A DNA stretch of 64,000 bases. Origin: Romanomermis culicivorax. Lineage: Eukaryota; Nematoda; Enoplea; Mermithida; Mermithidae. The translations under genes were made by a program, and so were the position numbers. The stretch is from assembly GCA_963922205.1 (NCBI GenBank), contig CAWUHX010000043.1:1-64000 (forward strand). Direction: 5' to 3'. The notes under the pieces were generated by a model. That model had not been told where the DNA came from. It saw only the letters and a program-made list of their open reading frames with translations, and searched no databases. Shown here piece by piece: positions 1-9,506 of the stretch. Position 1 is the stretch's first letter. Each line of letters begins with the position of its first letter.

Positions 1-26
1 AAGCAGTGGTATCAACGCAGAGTACT
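1..26 (+). other. Library amplification adapter (artefact)
   Basis: The first 26 bases, beginning AAGCAGTGGTATCAACG, match from memory the SMART-type PCR primer also used as the adapter for ultra-low-input PacBio genomic libraries. They are followed directly by genomic repeat A. This is not genome sequence and should be trimmed. It shows that the window starts at a contig end. Confidence 0.9.
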
Positions 27-228
27 CTGACCAGTTGGGGGGGGGGTAGGAAAAAGTCGAAATTTTTCCCAAAAAAGGCCAAAAAACATACACTTTTTGG
101 CAAATTTTTTAATTTTTTCCCACTGGGGGGGTTGGGGGGGTAAATGATTTTGGGTACTGGGTTGGCCAAGTTGGGGGGGGGGTCCCCCCCAACCCCCCCA
201 AGTACAGGTATGAATCTGGAGCGTAGTG
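27..228 (+). repeat. Repeat A copy with poly-G/poly-C tracts
   Basis: Alternating G-runs and AT-rich blocks, ending in AGTACAGGTATG. The same order of blocks recurs at 16138-16334 (+), 15064-15310 (-) and, partly, 17796-17930 (-). Complete copies run from CATACCTGTA to TACAGGTATG, giving short terminal inverted repeats. This copy has lost its left end at the adapter junction. ORFs across it are homopolymer artefacts. Confidence 0.7.
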
Positions 229-1149
229 CAGTAAATTTTTTTTTTTATTTTGTTATTCTATCATGCAGGAAAATAAATTTGTTCCATATTTATTTCCCTG
301 ACAAATGGGCCAATTTTTCTAAGAATCTTATAAATTTTAGCTGAAAAAATCATAGTGGAAACATTCAACTAAAACTTGCTGATTATGTTTTAATCGACTT
401 ATGAACGCAAAAAGCTTATGTTCTCAAAATTCCGAAGTCTGAAGATCACAAAAAGATTTAGTAAAATAAGCGAGAAAATCGTGATTTTCATCAAATGCGT
501 CGGAAAACAGTTTAGTGCCAAACATATAGCCGTCATTTGAACTCTGGTGCTGAACACTACGAAATTTTCACGGTTTTTCTTTTTTAAAATGCACTTCCAG
601 ACAGGGGACCATAGAACCTCATCAAAACAGTCATCAGGCTTTTGGTTGTACAGCCCAAAATTTAATTGTTGTGTGCAAAAAACACTGTTCTGGGTGAAAA
701 AAGGAAATTGAAAAGCAGAGACCAAGAGGGTAATATTTTAGTGAATTAAGAACGTGATATTTCCTAATTTTTTTGGCGGTTTAATCTGGTGAAGTAAACA
801 AAACCTATTCTTCGTTCAAATCTTCATCAATAGTAAAGATATTCCAATAGTAAAAAAGCCAAAATTTCCCGAATTTCAAGCGTCCTTGGGCTTGACACCT
901 GATTTGTTTGTTATTTTGCAGCCAAAGCAGGGAAAATATTCCTAATAATAGATTTACTGAGCTTTCCGTGCTTGCCGTCAGTTTTTTATAACAGTCATTT
1001 TTTCAGGCTCGGTCTTTTGTTGGTGGAGTTTTCATCATCTAAAGTTGCTCATTCTATGTTTGACTTAATGGTGGGAGCTCAGACCATAGAAACCACTTTC
1101 AAGTTGAAGAAAAAAGCCGTCTTCCTATAGTTTCGAGGGAGGAAGTCAG
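229..1149. other. No gene recognised
   Basis: AT-rich sequence without a convincing coding segment. Around 385-450 there is weak similarity to repeat I at 21718-21830 (GTTTTAATC followed by GCAAAAAG), so it is probably old repeat sequence. Confidence 0.4.
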
Positions 1150-1535
1150 CCATCAGAGCCGCGAGGTCTGGAGGGGGGGCGTTGGACGGGGGTCAGTAAT
1201 GCCCAAAATTTTGAGGGGAGGGGTCTCTCAAGGAAAAAATCGATTTTTTTCATGAAAAAAGTCCGAAAAATAGTTTCAAAATAGTAATTTTTTTCTAAAC
1301 AGACCAAAAAATGTATTCATGGTGCGAAGTGCCCAGAAAATTCACATTTTTGACCATTTTTGTTCAAAAATTTACATTCTTCATCAAAAAATTAACATTT
1401 TTCAGTATTTTTTCGACCAAAAGTATGGGGGTCCCTATGGCTACCCATATGATTGGAAAATCCCGGGTGGGGGGGGGGCAGTCGCCCAATGGCTAGCCAT
1501 ATAGTCAACGATTTCTGGGGGTTCCCATAGCACTC
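1150..1535 (+). repeat. Repeat C, copy 1
   Basis: Shares the ordered blocks GAGGTCTGG, CCCAAAATTTT, GGGGTCTCT, CCAAAAGTATGGGGGTCCC and CGCCCAATGGCTAGCCATA with 39305-39690 in the same orientation, and less well with 39855-40135. The class is unknown. No coding capacity and no clear terminal repeats were seen. Confidence 0.75.
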
Positions 1536-4138
1536 CCCCCCCAATTACTTGTATGAGGTCAGCATGTACTTAAAAATGTATTTTTCCATCCATAAAATGG
1601 AAAGAACACACTCGTAATAAATAATTTCTGAGTTACTATATGGTATGCCCAGTTTCGGTGCTAAAATGTTTGCTTTATGATATATTCCGTTTCTATAAAA
1701 ATAACTTTTGAACAGGAAATTGATTGCATCTTTCAATAACTCAAGTTGAAGGAGTGTCATCAAAAACTGCCTATACGATCAGTGTTTTTTCACCGTGCAA
1801 AAAAAATTTGCCAAAAAAATTTTTGCATGCCAAATACACCAAAAATTAAACAAAATTTTTATGCTACGTAAAAAAACTCAAATTATTTTGCACAGCAGAA
1901 AATAATTTTTGCACTGCAAAAAACTGTATATGATTGTTTTTTTGGAAGGAAATAAGTCTCCCCTCAATCCTTTCAAGGACTGATATTGTTCTTGATTTTT
2001 AATTTTTAGTACCTATATCTTTGGATTATTAATGAAAATTGAGATGTTGACAAATTTTTTCTCTTAAATGAAGCTTTCTGAACCCATGGACTCTTATGTA
2101 CTATAATACATATATACTATATGCATGCATATTTTATTTTATACATTTTTACATTTATGCAGTTTTATAGATTTATATCTGTTTTATGTACGTGGATTAT
2201 GCAAACATCATTTTGTGCAGTGCGATACAATGTTACAAAGCTCTTGCTGGTTGATGAATCCAGATTTTGGTTGGTCTTCTACATATTTCACCACCAAAAT
2301 AGTGGGTTTTGAAAAATATTTTGAATCCTCATTCCAAAAAACTATCAACTGATCACTTTGCAAAGATATTCGGAGACCTTCTGCCCAATTATCTGGGAGT
2401 TTGAATGACATGACTCTCCATATTGAACAAAATATTTCAATGTATCAAGACCATTGAGTGTTTATGACAGCAAACTAATTTTAGTCATTTATTAATGTTA
2501 ATTTGTTAATTTTAGTCATTTAGCTATTGTCTATGAGATTAATTCTGAATTGTTATCTAAAAATTCATTCATTCCATTTTATTTCAGAATAAATGGCACT
2601 TGTCCCAAATTTATATGAATTTACATGTATGAATCAATGTTGAACAAATTACGTTTGGGCTGTATTTCTATCTATCGTTAGCTCAAGCAGAAGCTTACAT
2701 TAGCAAAAGTAAGCTTTTCTTAAATAAAGTATGTGCAGTGAAGCAAAAATTGTTGTTTTCCAGATATCAGTCTGCAGAATTCGGTTGAGCTTCGCAAGAA
2801 AAATTGCTGGAAATGAGTTTTTTCTGCAAATAGCTGATACGATGGATATTTTAATTTAAACCCAAATGTGATGGCCCAACGTAAGAGGCATTATTTTTGT
2901 AACTTCATTGAATATGCCCAAACTGAGTTGTTTTTAAGGAATATGATTGTTCATCGGGACTCGCAGAATTGCACACAAAGATTACACACATGCCTACGAG
3001 AAATTTTACAATGGAAAACTTGGAGGAAGTGAGTGATATGTTGACCTTTCTGAATTCTAAATATTTTCAATCTTGGTATGACTGAAATTGCAATGAACTG
3101 ACTAATAAAGTAAAAATACTCTTGGATTTGTGAAACAAAACATGATTGCAGCAGATTTCGTGCTTATAGAAGAAATGATATAGGTACTTCAAATTTTGGT
3201 GCAGTAGCAGTGATGGACAATACATGTCAATTCTCACTGGTTGAAAAATACAAATTTTGGATTGGCTGTCTAGTTTTAGAATTTCAGTTGCCAGTTTTCA
3301 ATTGAAAGTCATATGATTTCTGCTGCTTCGCCAGAATTTATGAGAAGCACATTATCTAGTTCATTAAAAACATCAGCACATTTGCCATTTATCTACAGTT
3401 CACTTGCGATTTATACTTCTTTATAAACTCATTATTTCAGCAAAATTTCCAATTTGAAAAAAGTATAATATATATGGCTGACAAAGAAACAAAAACGAAC
3501 GCTAGCTCATTTAATGTTGAAAGATAAACGTTCAAGAATCAAAACCTTGCAGTACAAGACTATTAATAGTGAGCAAGTAAAATTTTATCGTATTGTACAA
3601 TAATTTTAATTTCATCAAGTTGCAATCTTCAGAATTTGGCTACCCACGTAATATCTCGCGATGTCCTGGGTTCACTTAATGTGATACTGTATGTAACAAT
3701 TTTAAACTTTCAACTATATTTTAAATTATTTTAACCGTTTGTGTTATTGTCTTTAATGATTGTTTTTTATTTTATAGTTCATAAAGCAAAAGTTCCTATG
3801 GAGAAAAATCTGCAAAATGAAAGATCTTCTGAAGATCTGTAGGTTGTCCTGCATTAGATCTGCATTGTATTGTATAGATCCGGGGAAAATCCTCTTAAGG
3901 TCCTTGTAACGTCTGCATGTACCACAGTGGTCTGAATATGATCTGTGTAAGATCACATGTTTGTCGGTGATATGTCTAACGGAAGGCTGGGATATGTCTG
4001 TGCAACAGGATGTGCAACGTCTGACATTAAATGATACAACATCTGTCATTTGACCGTATAAGGATCTATGTCAGACCTTCTATAAGATTTTCCGTCATTT
4101 AGCAAGGGGACTCCTTCCTGGGTAGGTTTTTGTAATTT
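1536..4138. other. Gene-free AT-rich stretch
   Basis: No exon, RNA gene or recognised transposon was found. From about 3770 to 4110 the sequence changes character, with repeated GATCTG-type words (AGATCTTCTGAAGATCTG, ATTAGATCTGCATTG); it may be an unclassified repeat. I found no terminal inverted repeats or target duplication. Confidence 0.4.
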
Positions 4139-4345
4139 TTGCGGCGCCGCGCGGCGCCCTATCAGGTTTCAACTAAACCAATACACATTTTTTGAGAAGA
4201 GCAAAATCCAAAAGTAAAAAAGCAGCACCGCGCGGCGAAGTATGACAAGCCACCGCACGGTACCGCCCGGCGCCGCCTGTTAGTATGAATAGGACAACCG
4301 GCGCCGGCCGGTACCGCGCGGCGCCGTGCGGTGAAGTATGACAGG
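4139..4345. other. GC-rich palindromic block
   Basis: An island of GCGGCGCCGCGCGGCGCC, CCGGCGCCGGCCGG and GGTACCG words in an AT-rich setting. GCGGTGAAGTATGACA and GCGGCGAAGTATGACA mark an internal repeat. It can form very stable hairpins. It resembles an over-grown form of the GGCGC...GCGCC core of repeat B, but the flanks do not match. Confidence 0.5.
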
Positions 4346-4744
4346 GCCTTTAGATCGAAAATGATAGAGAAACGTTTGAACGCTTCCGCCAACTAAATGG
4401 TGAAAACATCGCGATCGGTCATCAGCAGTTGCAGTAGAATGTGCTGAAAAATGCATTTTCCGATTTTTTAGAGGCGTGGAAATCAAATTTTTCGGTGCTG
4501 GGCGCCGAACAAGTTGCTGTAGCTAGCCTTATGATTTTTCCTTCAAAACTCAGGAAAGTCAGTTCAAACAGTCTGGAACTAACATGAAGTGAGTGAAATA
4601 CAAGAGAAGTGATTTTTTATCAGTTTTCTGATGAAACTAAGCGAATTTATCGATTTTAATGTGATCAAATAAAAATGTGCAGCCAAATTTTTCCGTTTGC
4701 AAAAAAACCTGATGATTGAGTTGAATAATGACTGATCTAATATG
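4346..4744. other. No gene; flank of LTR element 1
   Basis: AT-rich flank. Its last part, TGAATAATGACTGATCTAAT, recurs at about 39223, so LTR element 1 probably inserted into a dispersed repeat. Confidence 0.4.
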
Positions 4745-4748
4745 TGAT

Positions 4749-5637
4749 TGTAACGTACCTGCTAAAGCAGTACTGTAAATATGTAGCATACTGTATGTGA
4801 TAGACATTTATTAGATATTATTTTATTTTCTTATTTTATGGTCTCAAGGATGTCTGGGATTCACACCCAAACATTCCTACAAAATTACGTGAAGTACTTT
4901 ATTTTGATCCGTTCACACCCCGGTAGCCCAATTAAGATGCCCTAATTAATTTGCACAAACGGCAGCTGTTCCCCTAGAACCTACACTAAACTACACATTC
5001 CACAGCTACCGTAATCCCCCGTAAAAATCGTAAACAACACCTGCACACAGTAAAATACGTAGAAGCCCCGCCATACAGTAGTCTCAAGTGTAACGGTAGC
5101 GGCGGCCCCACAAAACATGTGTATACAGAGAAACCGATACAGGAGGCATGCACAGAAGTACAAAGGTGTGGCCAAGCCCACCGTAGAAAGCAAGCGAAGC
5201 ACAGAAAGCATACAGTACCAGAAAAGCATTAGAGAGGCGTAATTAAGAAAGCATAAAAAGCGTGGCAGGAAACGACGATTGGCGGAAGAAGATGGACAGA
5301 AGCTCGACCTCCGCGACGCCCAGGGAGTGGCCAAAATCGCTTTATAAAAGAAGAAGCAAAGCGTGATTTGATCATTCTTATTCTTGTGGTTTTACGTTTT
5401 TTTGACTTCCGCGCTCGCCCTGTCCTTTTTATACATTTGCAAGCGGCCGACTATCCGAAAGCAACTTAAACCGAGGCCCCCGTTCGTATTATAAATCGAA
5501 ACACGTTTTATTGTCGACGTTCAAGCGACCGTCGATCATCCATTGTTATTGTAACCGTACCGCCCGCGCCCCCATTGTTCCCGCTGTATCGACCGTTGGT
5601 TTAAAGTAAAGTACCTCACACAAATCTGGTCCTTACA
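4749..5637 (+). repeat. 5' LTR of element 1
   Basis: 889 bp, from TGTAACGTACC to GGTCCTTACA, with TG...CA ends. It is nearly identical to 13177-14067, with only scattered differences by eye, implying a fairly recent insertion. It carries a TATA box. The long antisense ORF across it is not a gene. Confidence 0.95.
5343..5349 (+). promoter_or_regulatory. Probable TATA box in the LTR
   Basis: TATAAAA, preserved as TATAAAA at 13773-13779 in the 3' LTR although the bases before it differ. It lies about 290 bp before the LTR end, where a U3 promoter is expected. Confidence 0.6.
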
Positions 5638-5642
5638 TATTT

Positions 5643-5656
5643 TGGTGACTGTACCC
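5643..5656 (+). other. Candidate primer-binding site
   Basis: TGGTGACTGTACCC starts five bases after the LTR end and begins with TGG, as expected for a site complementary to a tRNA 3' CCA end. I could not assign the tRNA. Confidence 0.45.
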
Positions 5657-5763
5657 TTACGTTAACCACTGGAACTCCCTGCCCCCAATTAGGTGTACTC
5701 TTATCCGGGCATTTAGAAGCATTAGATAATACAGTAGTAATCATTTCCTACAGTAAGACAGTA

Positions 5764-7112
5764 TTGGTAGAAAGCAAACTGGAAATCCCCTCCAATGAGA
5801 CATTAAGCGATACATTTAAACGAATACAGCGTGAAGCAAAAATTGAAGCATTTAAGCAGAAATCCCAACGCAAACAAAGAATGACCCACCAAACGCAAGA
5901 TCATTTAGGAGAAATCGTTAGAGAGCAGATAAACGATTTATTTTCAGAACATTTTCGTACCCTACGCACACAATTGAATCAGAATACAGTAAACCCTACC
6001 CTAATAGACGATCTAAGAACAGCAAACATTCGTAATAACATGACAAATAATTTTTACGCGAAACCTACAGTATTCACGGGCGGCGTGACCCAACATTTTG
6101 GTGAATGGAACAAAAGATTAGAACAATTCATGGCACTCCAAGGCATGAAAGATACAGATGTACAGTTAAAGTTAGCATGTTTAGAAATTCATTTAGGAGG
6201 AGCCGCGTTAGCAAAATTCAAAAGTTTAGCCAATTCTGAAAACCCTCCCCACACATATGAGCAGTATAAAGTCGCATTACAGGCATTTTTCCCAAACAAT
6301 AGAGATAATGAGCTACATCAACAATTCTTACGCGAAAGAAAACAAAAGCCTTCAGAAACAGTAACAGAATTCTTATTTGATCTAGAACATCTCGCAACCC
6401 TCGCCTACCCTAACTTTAACACAGACGCACGAGAAATGATCATAAAACCCCTCTTTGTAGAAGGCATGCAAAACGAAATCAGGGAAGCAATTAAGTATAG
6501 AAGGTTCGCGACTCTAAAAGAAATGTCAAATGAAGCAGCTTACATTGAACAGCAAATTCTTAGAAATGAGTTAAAATCTAACGTCCTTCCCTTCATACCC
6601 CCAAAGCCCGAACCCATCTTTTCCCTAACCAAAAATACAGATCAACAGGACCTTTTGTAAAAGATTTACAGTTGCAGATCAAACAAAAACCTCAACCCCC
6701 ACAACAGAGTAGCTACAACAATTTCAGTAACAATACTTTCAGCAGGAATAATGCTTACAGGAACAATACCACCCCTAGGCAACCCACATGCTTCCAGTGT
6801 GGACAAATCAGACACATAGCTCGTAATTGTAAATCAGTAGGTACCCAAAAATCATGTGAAATCTGTTTCGGTAATAATCACAGTACACGTGATTGTGAAA
6901 GTTAATGCATCCACTGCTCCCAAACAGGACATAGATCAGATAACTGCCTTTCAAAACCCTACTCCAATTTCCAATGTTTCATATGCAAGCAGAGAGGTCA
7001 TACAAGCAGATATTGTCCAAATCAGCAAAGTCGTAATATTCAAAACTGCATTGAGTATAGGCAACCCCAACCCCTCATGGACATTGACGACCCCGCATTT
7101 TACTCAAAATAA
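5764..7112 (+). pseudogene. gag: Gag of element 1: capsid plus four zinc knuckles, broken
   Basis: Structural polyprotein of the retroelement. An open frame runs to 6660 with a retrotransposon-gag capsid domain, recognisable by its WNKRLEQFMALQG and IIKPLFVEGMQ segments, which are matched in Gag of element 2. The frame is open back to the LTR but has no ATG before 5881, so the true start may be lost. A -1 frame change between about 6582 and 6657 is needed to enter the nucleocapsid. There, CX2CX4HX4C knuckles lie at about 6790 and 6856; a TAA at 6903-6905 follows, and two further intact knuckles continue in the same frame (from 6906 and from about 6978) before TAA at 7110-7112. Four knuckles is a high number for this class. 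I saw no canonical slippery heptamer, so the frame change is more likely decay than programmed. Confidence 0.85.
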
Positions 7113-7622
7113 CCCGCCATAACTAACGGCCCTCAGACTACTTTAGGAACAATCATGTCCAACACCCACCGCCGTAGTGACAAATATGTCCTTGATCTGG
7201 ACGTACCCGATTGGTGCGCCATGTCACCACTCCCCACGCCTGAAGCTGCAAAAATCGGAAAATCGCTGCCCACCATCCCCGTAGGCTACAAGATCCCCCG
7301 AAAGCAAGACACTATGCCGCCCACCGCCCCTGAAACCCCGTCGAAAACAGGCCGCAACTTGTTATCCCTTCTCCATGGCCTGACCCCCAAACCCTACCAA
7401 TTTCGCCCCCGCCAAACACTACTACCAACCCCCGCAAGTAAACAAGTCCAAACCCCATCCCATAACTCAACTTCTAAAGTTTTACAGAATGTTCAGATTT
7501 CAAACCGGCCACCCCCTCAGCTCAAAATTGCAAAATGACAACACCAAAAGCCTCAACACCAAACCGGCCACAACGAAAACATATAGTGCCCCGCCGCCTC
7601 CACTAAAACATTCTATTGGCCG
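7113..7622 (+). pseudogene. Proline-rich spacer between Gag and Env
   Basis: In frame with the zinc knuckles before it and the glycoprotein after it; open from 7113 to TGA at 7536-7538, with another in-frame TAG at about 7584. The 7155-7538 part encodes a basic, proline- and threonine-rich segment (for example MPPTAPETPSKTGRN) without a recognised domain. In element 2 the same position holds a longer acidic N-terminal region continuous with the glycoprotein, so this is probably a decayed leader domain of the Env precursor or a Gag-Env linker. No function is proposed. Confidence 0.55.
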
Positions 7623-9506
7623 ATGTTTTGTATTTTTCTTTGTATAATAATCCCCACATCGTGTAGTGCCCAATTTCAGATGTGTGGAACTTCATTGAGC
7701 GGTCACTCAGTCAGCATACCAAAACTTGTATCATGCATGCCCCCTTCCATAGTAGACAAACCCATACAGACATTCGGAAAAATCTATATCCCCTCCACTA
7801 AGCCCCACATTACAGACGCATACAAATGCAGTGTTCGCGAACGCAAAATTTGTACTAATACAGGATTTTTTGAATCAAAAGGTATTGTATTCGACCAAAC
7901 TGAAATGCAAAATCTAACCCCACATGTTTGTAAGGCAGTCGTTATAGACAAAGAACACAACGGTCAAAAATTATACGAAACCCAACCAGGATTTTGGTCA
8001 ACAAACAACTCCCTAAGCATAGAATACACATGGTGTTGTACAGACCATTGTACCTCGGTCACTAATGTCATCATAGAAATAGGACAAATAGCATCTTGGA
8101 ATGGAAAATCTATGACAGGTACATTAGGTGACCTGGGGTCATGCAAACCGACATCAGGTCATTGTGTTACAGCCGACGGATCCATTATCTGGAATGAAAC
8201 AGCATTTGAAAACTTATGCCCCTTCGAATACAAAAACACACATCCCATCAAACTCACACAAACCCACATGATAATAGAAGAACTACAAGGTGCATTCTCG
8301 GTTAAAAATACAGTTTTTTCGAATCCCAATTGCCCAGAAATCCAAGACCGCATTCTAACCGAACAAGGCATTATCGTACAATTAGACAAAAGCACCCCAC
8401 ATCGTAACGCATTTTTAACCCCAAAAACCAACGAAACTCATACTACACTATACGATTTTGATGATTTTGAACCCATCAATGCAAAACTAAACTATCTAGC
8501 AGACAAAATACAGGAATTCGAAATTCAAAATTTCAAAAACGTATGGAATGAATTATGCAGACAGGCACAGCGTCACCTTGATCTCGTATGGCAAATTTTG
8601 CGTCTTGATGCAACCCTTGGAGCGCGTGCATTCCTACAGCGAACCGACATCATAGCAGAATTCACAAGAGAAGCCCTCACAGTCTGGCCCTGCAAGCAGG
8701 TAAACGCATCCAAAGTCTTTTACAACCACAAAATCAACCAAACATGCTACAAACTTTTGCCCATTCTCGTAGGAACCGAACTCATGTTTTCAAATCCAGG
8801 AGGCAACGATTTGACCCCTTTTTCACAAACCGTTGACTGCCATCACATGCATGTAGCCCTTTACAAACAGAATAATACATGGGTCAGTGAGACAGGATCC
8901 CCGCATGTCACAAATTTACCTTTAGAAATCGTCTGGAACCAAAATTTCTCCCTTTTCCATTTTAATACACCCACCATTTTTCATGATCAACTTGCAACTA
9001 TTTCAACCAACTTACTCTTTTTGAAACAATACATTTACAAAACTCACACACTGGAAAACGTTGTCCAAAAACTTGTCAATTACACCGCCCAAATGTCTCT
9101 CAATTCTGATACAGTTTACAATATGATCTCAGGCACTGGCAAAGCACTCGGAAATACCCTCTCTGGCACCGGTCAAGGCATAGAACATGTAATAACCGGT
9201 ACCACCCAAAGTCTCACGGACGAATTAAACAATTTACTCAAAGGACCCCTGCAAATCATTATAAATCTAGCCGTTATTACTGTAGTTCTTGCAGGCGTCT
9301 TTTATTCGTTTCTCGTTCTTCGAAAATATTTCCCCTCCCCAAAGCATCAGGTCACACATGAACATGCATACGAAATACCATCGAACAACAGACATTCATA
9401 TGAGACCATACCCCCATCATTCGGCCATGCTCTCCTAGAATTAGCCAATCGTCGTGGGGCACAAACACAGCAGAAATACGTCCTTGTCGATATTGATACC
9501 CCCTGA
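7623..9506 (+). CDS. env: Envelope-like transmembrane glycoprotein (intact ORF)
   Basis: Uninterrupted 627-residue ORF from ATG to TGA. The first 16 or 17 residues form a hydrophobic signal peptide ending SCSA. The ectodomain is rich in cysteine (including a WCC pair and CXXXC spacings) and has at least nine N-X-S/T sites. A Gly/Ser/Thr-rich region at about 500-540 leads into one membrane helix at about 545-568, followed by a tail of about 59 residues. This is the layout of a type I viral surface glycoprotein, which would mediate attachment and fusion. Element 2 encodes a divergent homologue sharing ICT-TGFF-SKG, GFWST, WCC and GQIAS-NG motifs. I cannot name the source virus family; capture from a negative-strand RNA virus or an older retroelement env are both open. 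The TGA is followed in the same frame by pol. It is the only uninterrupted major gene of the element. Confidence 0.8.
   Translation: MFCIFLCIIIPTSCSAQFQMCGTSLSGHSVSIPKLVSCMPPSIVDKPIQTFGKIYIPSTKPHITDAYKCSVRERKICTNTGFFESKGIVFDQTEMQNLTPHVCKAVVIDKEHNGQKLYETQPGFWSTNNSLSIEYTWCCTDHCTSVTNVIIEIGQIASWNGKSMTGTLGDLGSCKPTSGHCVTADGSIIWNETAFENLCPFEYKNTHPIKLTQTHMIIEELQGAFSVKNTVFSNPNCPEIQDRILTEQGIIVQLDKSTPHRNAFLTPKTNETHTTLYDFDDFEPINAKLNYLADKIQEFEIQNFKNVWNELCRQAQRHLDLVWQILRLDATLGARAFLQRTDIIAEFTREALTVWPCKQVNASKVFYNHKINQTCYKLLPILVGTELMFSNPGGNDLTPFSQTVDCHHMHVALYKQNNTWVSETGSPHVTNLPLEIVWNQNFSLFHFNTPTIFHDQLATISTNLLFLKQYIYKTHTLENVVQKLVNYTAQMSLNSDTVYNMISGTGKALGNTLSGTGQGIEHVITGTTQSLTDELNNLLKGPLQIIINLAVITVVLAGVFYSFLVLRKYFPSPKHQVTHEHAYEIPSNNRHSYETIPPSFGHALLELANRRGAQTQQKYVLVDIDTP

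Noticed and set aside
399..725. 108-residue minus-strand ORF
   Set aside because: No domain, compositionally AT-driven, lies in sequence resembling old repeats.
3753..4049. 98-residue minus-strand ORF
   Set aside because: Cysteine-rich by chance; lies in GATCTG-rich repeat-like sequence without supporting features.
4981..5334. 117-residue antisense ORF in the LTR
   Set aside because: Repeated in the other LTR copy with changes; it is the complement of the U3 region and has no protein similarity I can see.
6582..6672. Programmed -1 frameshift between Gag capsid and nucleocapsid
   Set aside because: Both elements need a -1 change here, but I found no canonical slippery heptamer in the usable windows, and in element 2 the coding frame already changes earlier, near 54180, with a separate stop. 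Random decay is the simpler reading.
8159..8431. Antisense ORFs within env
   Set aside because: Shadow frames of the glycoprotein gene; composition follows the opposite strand.
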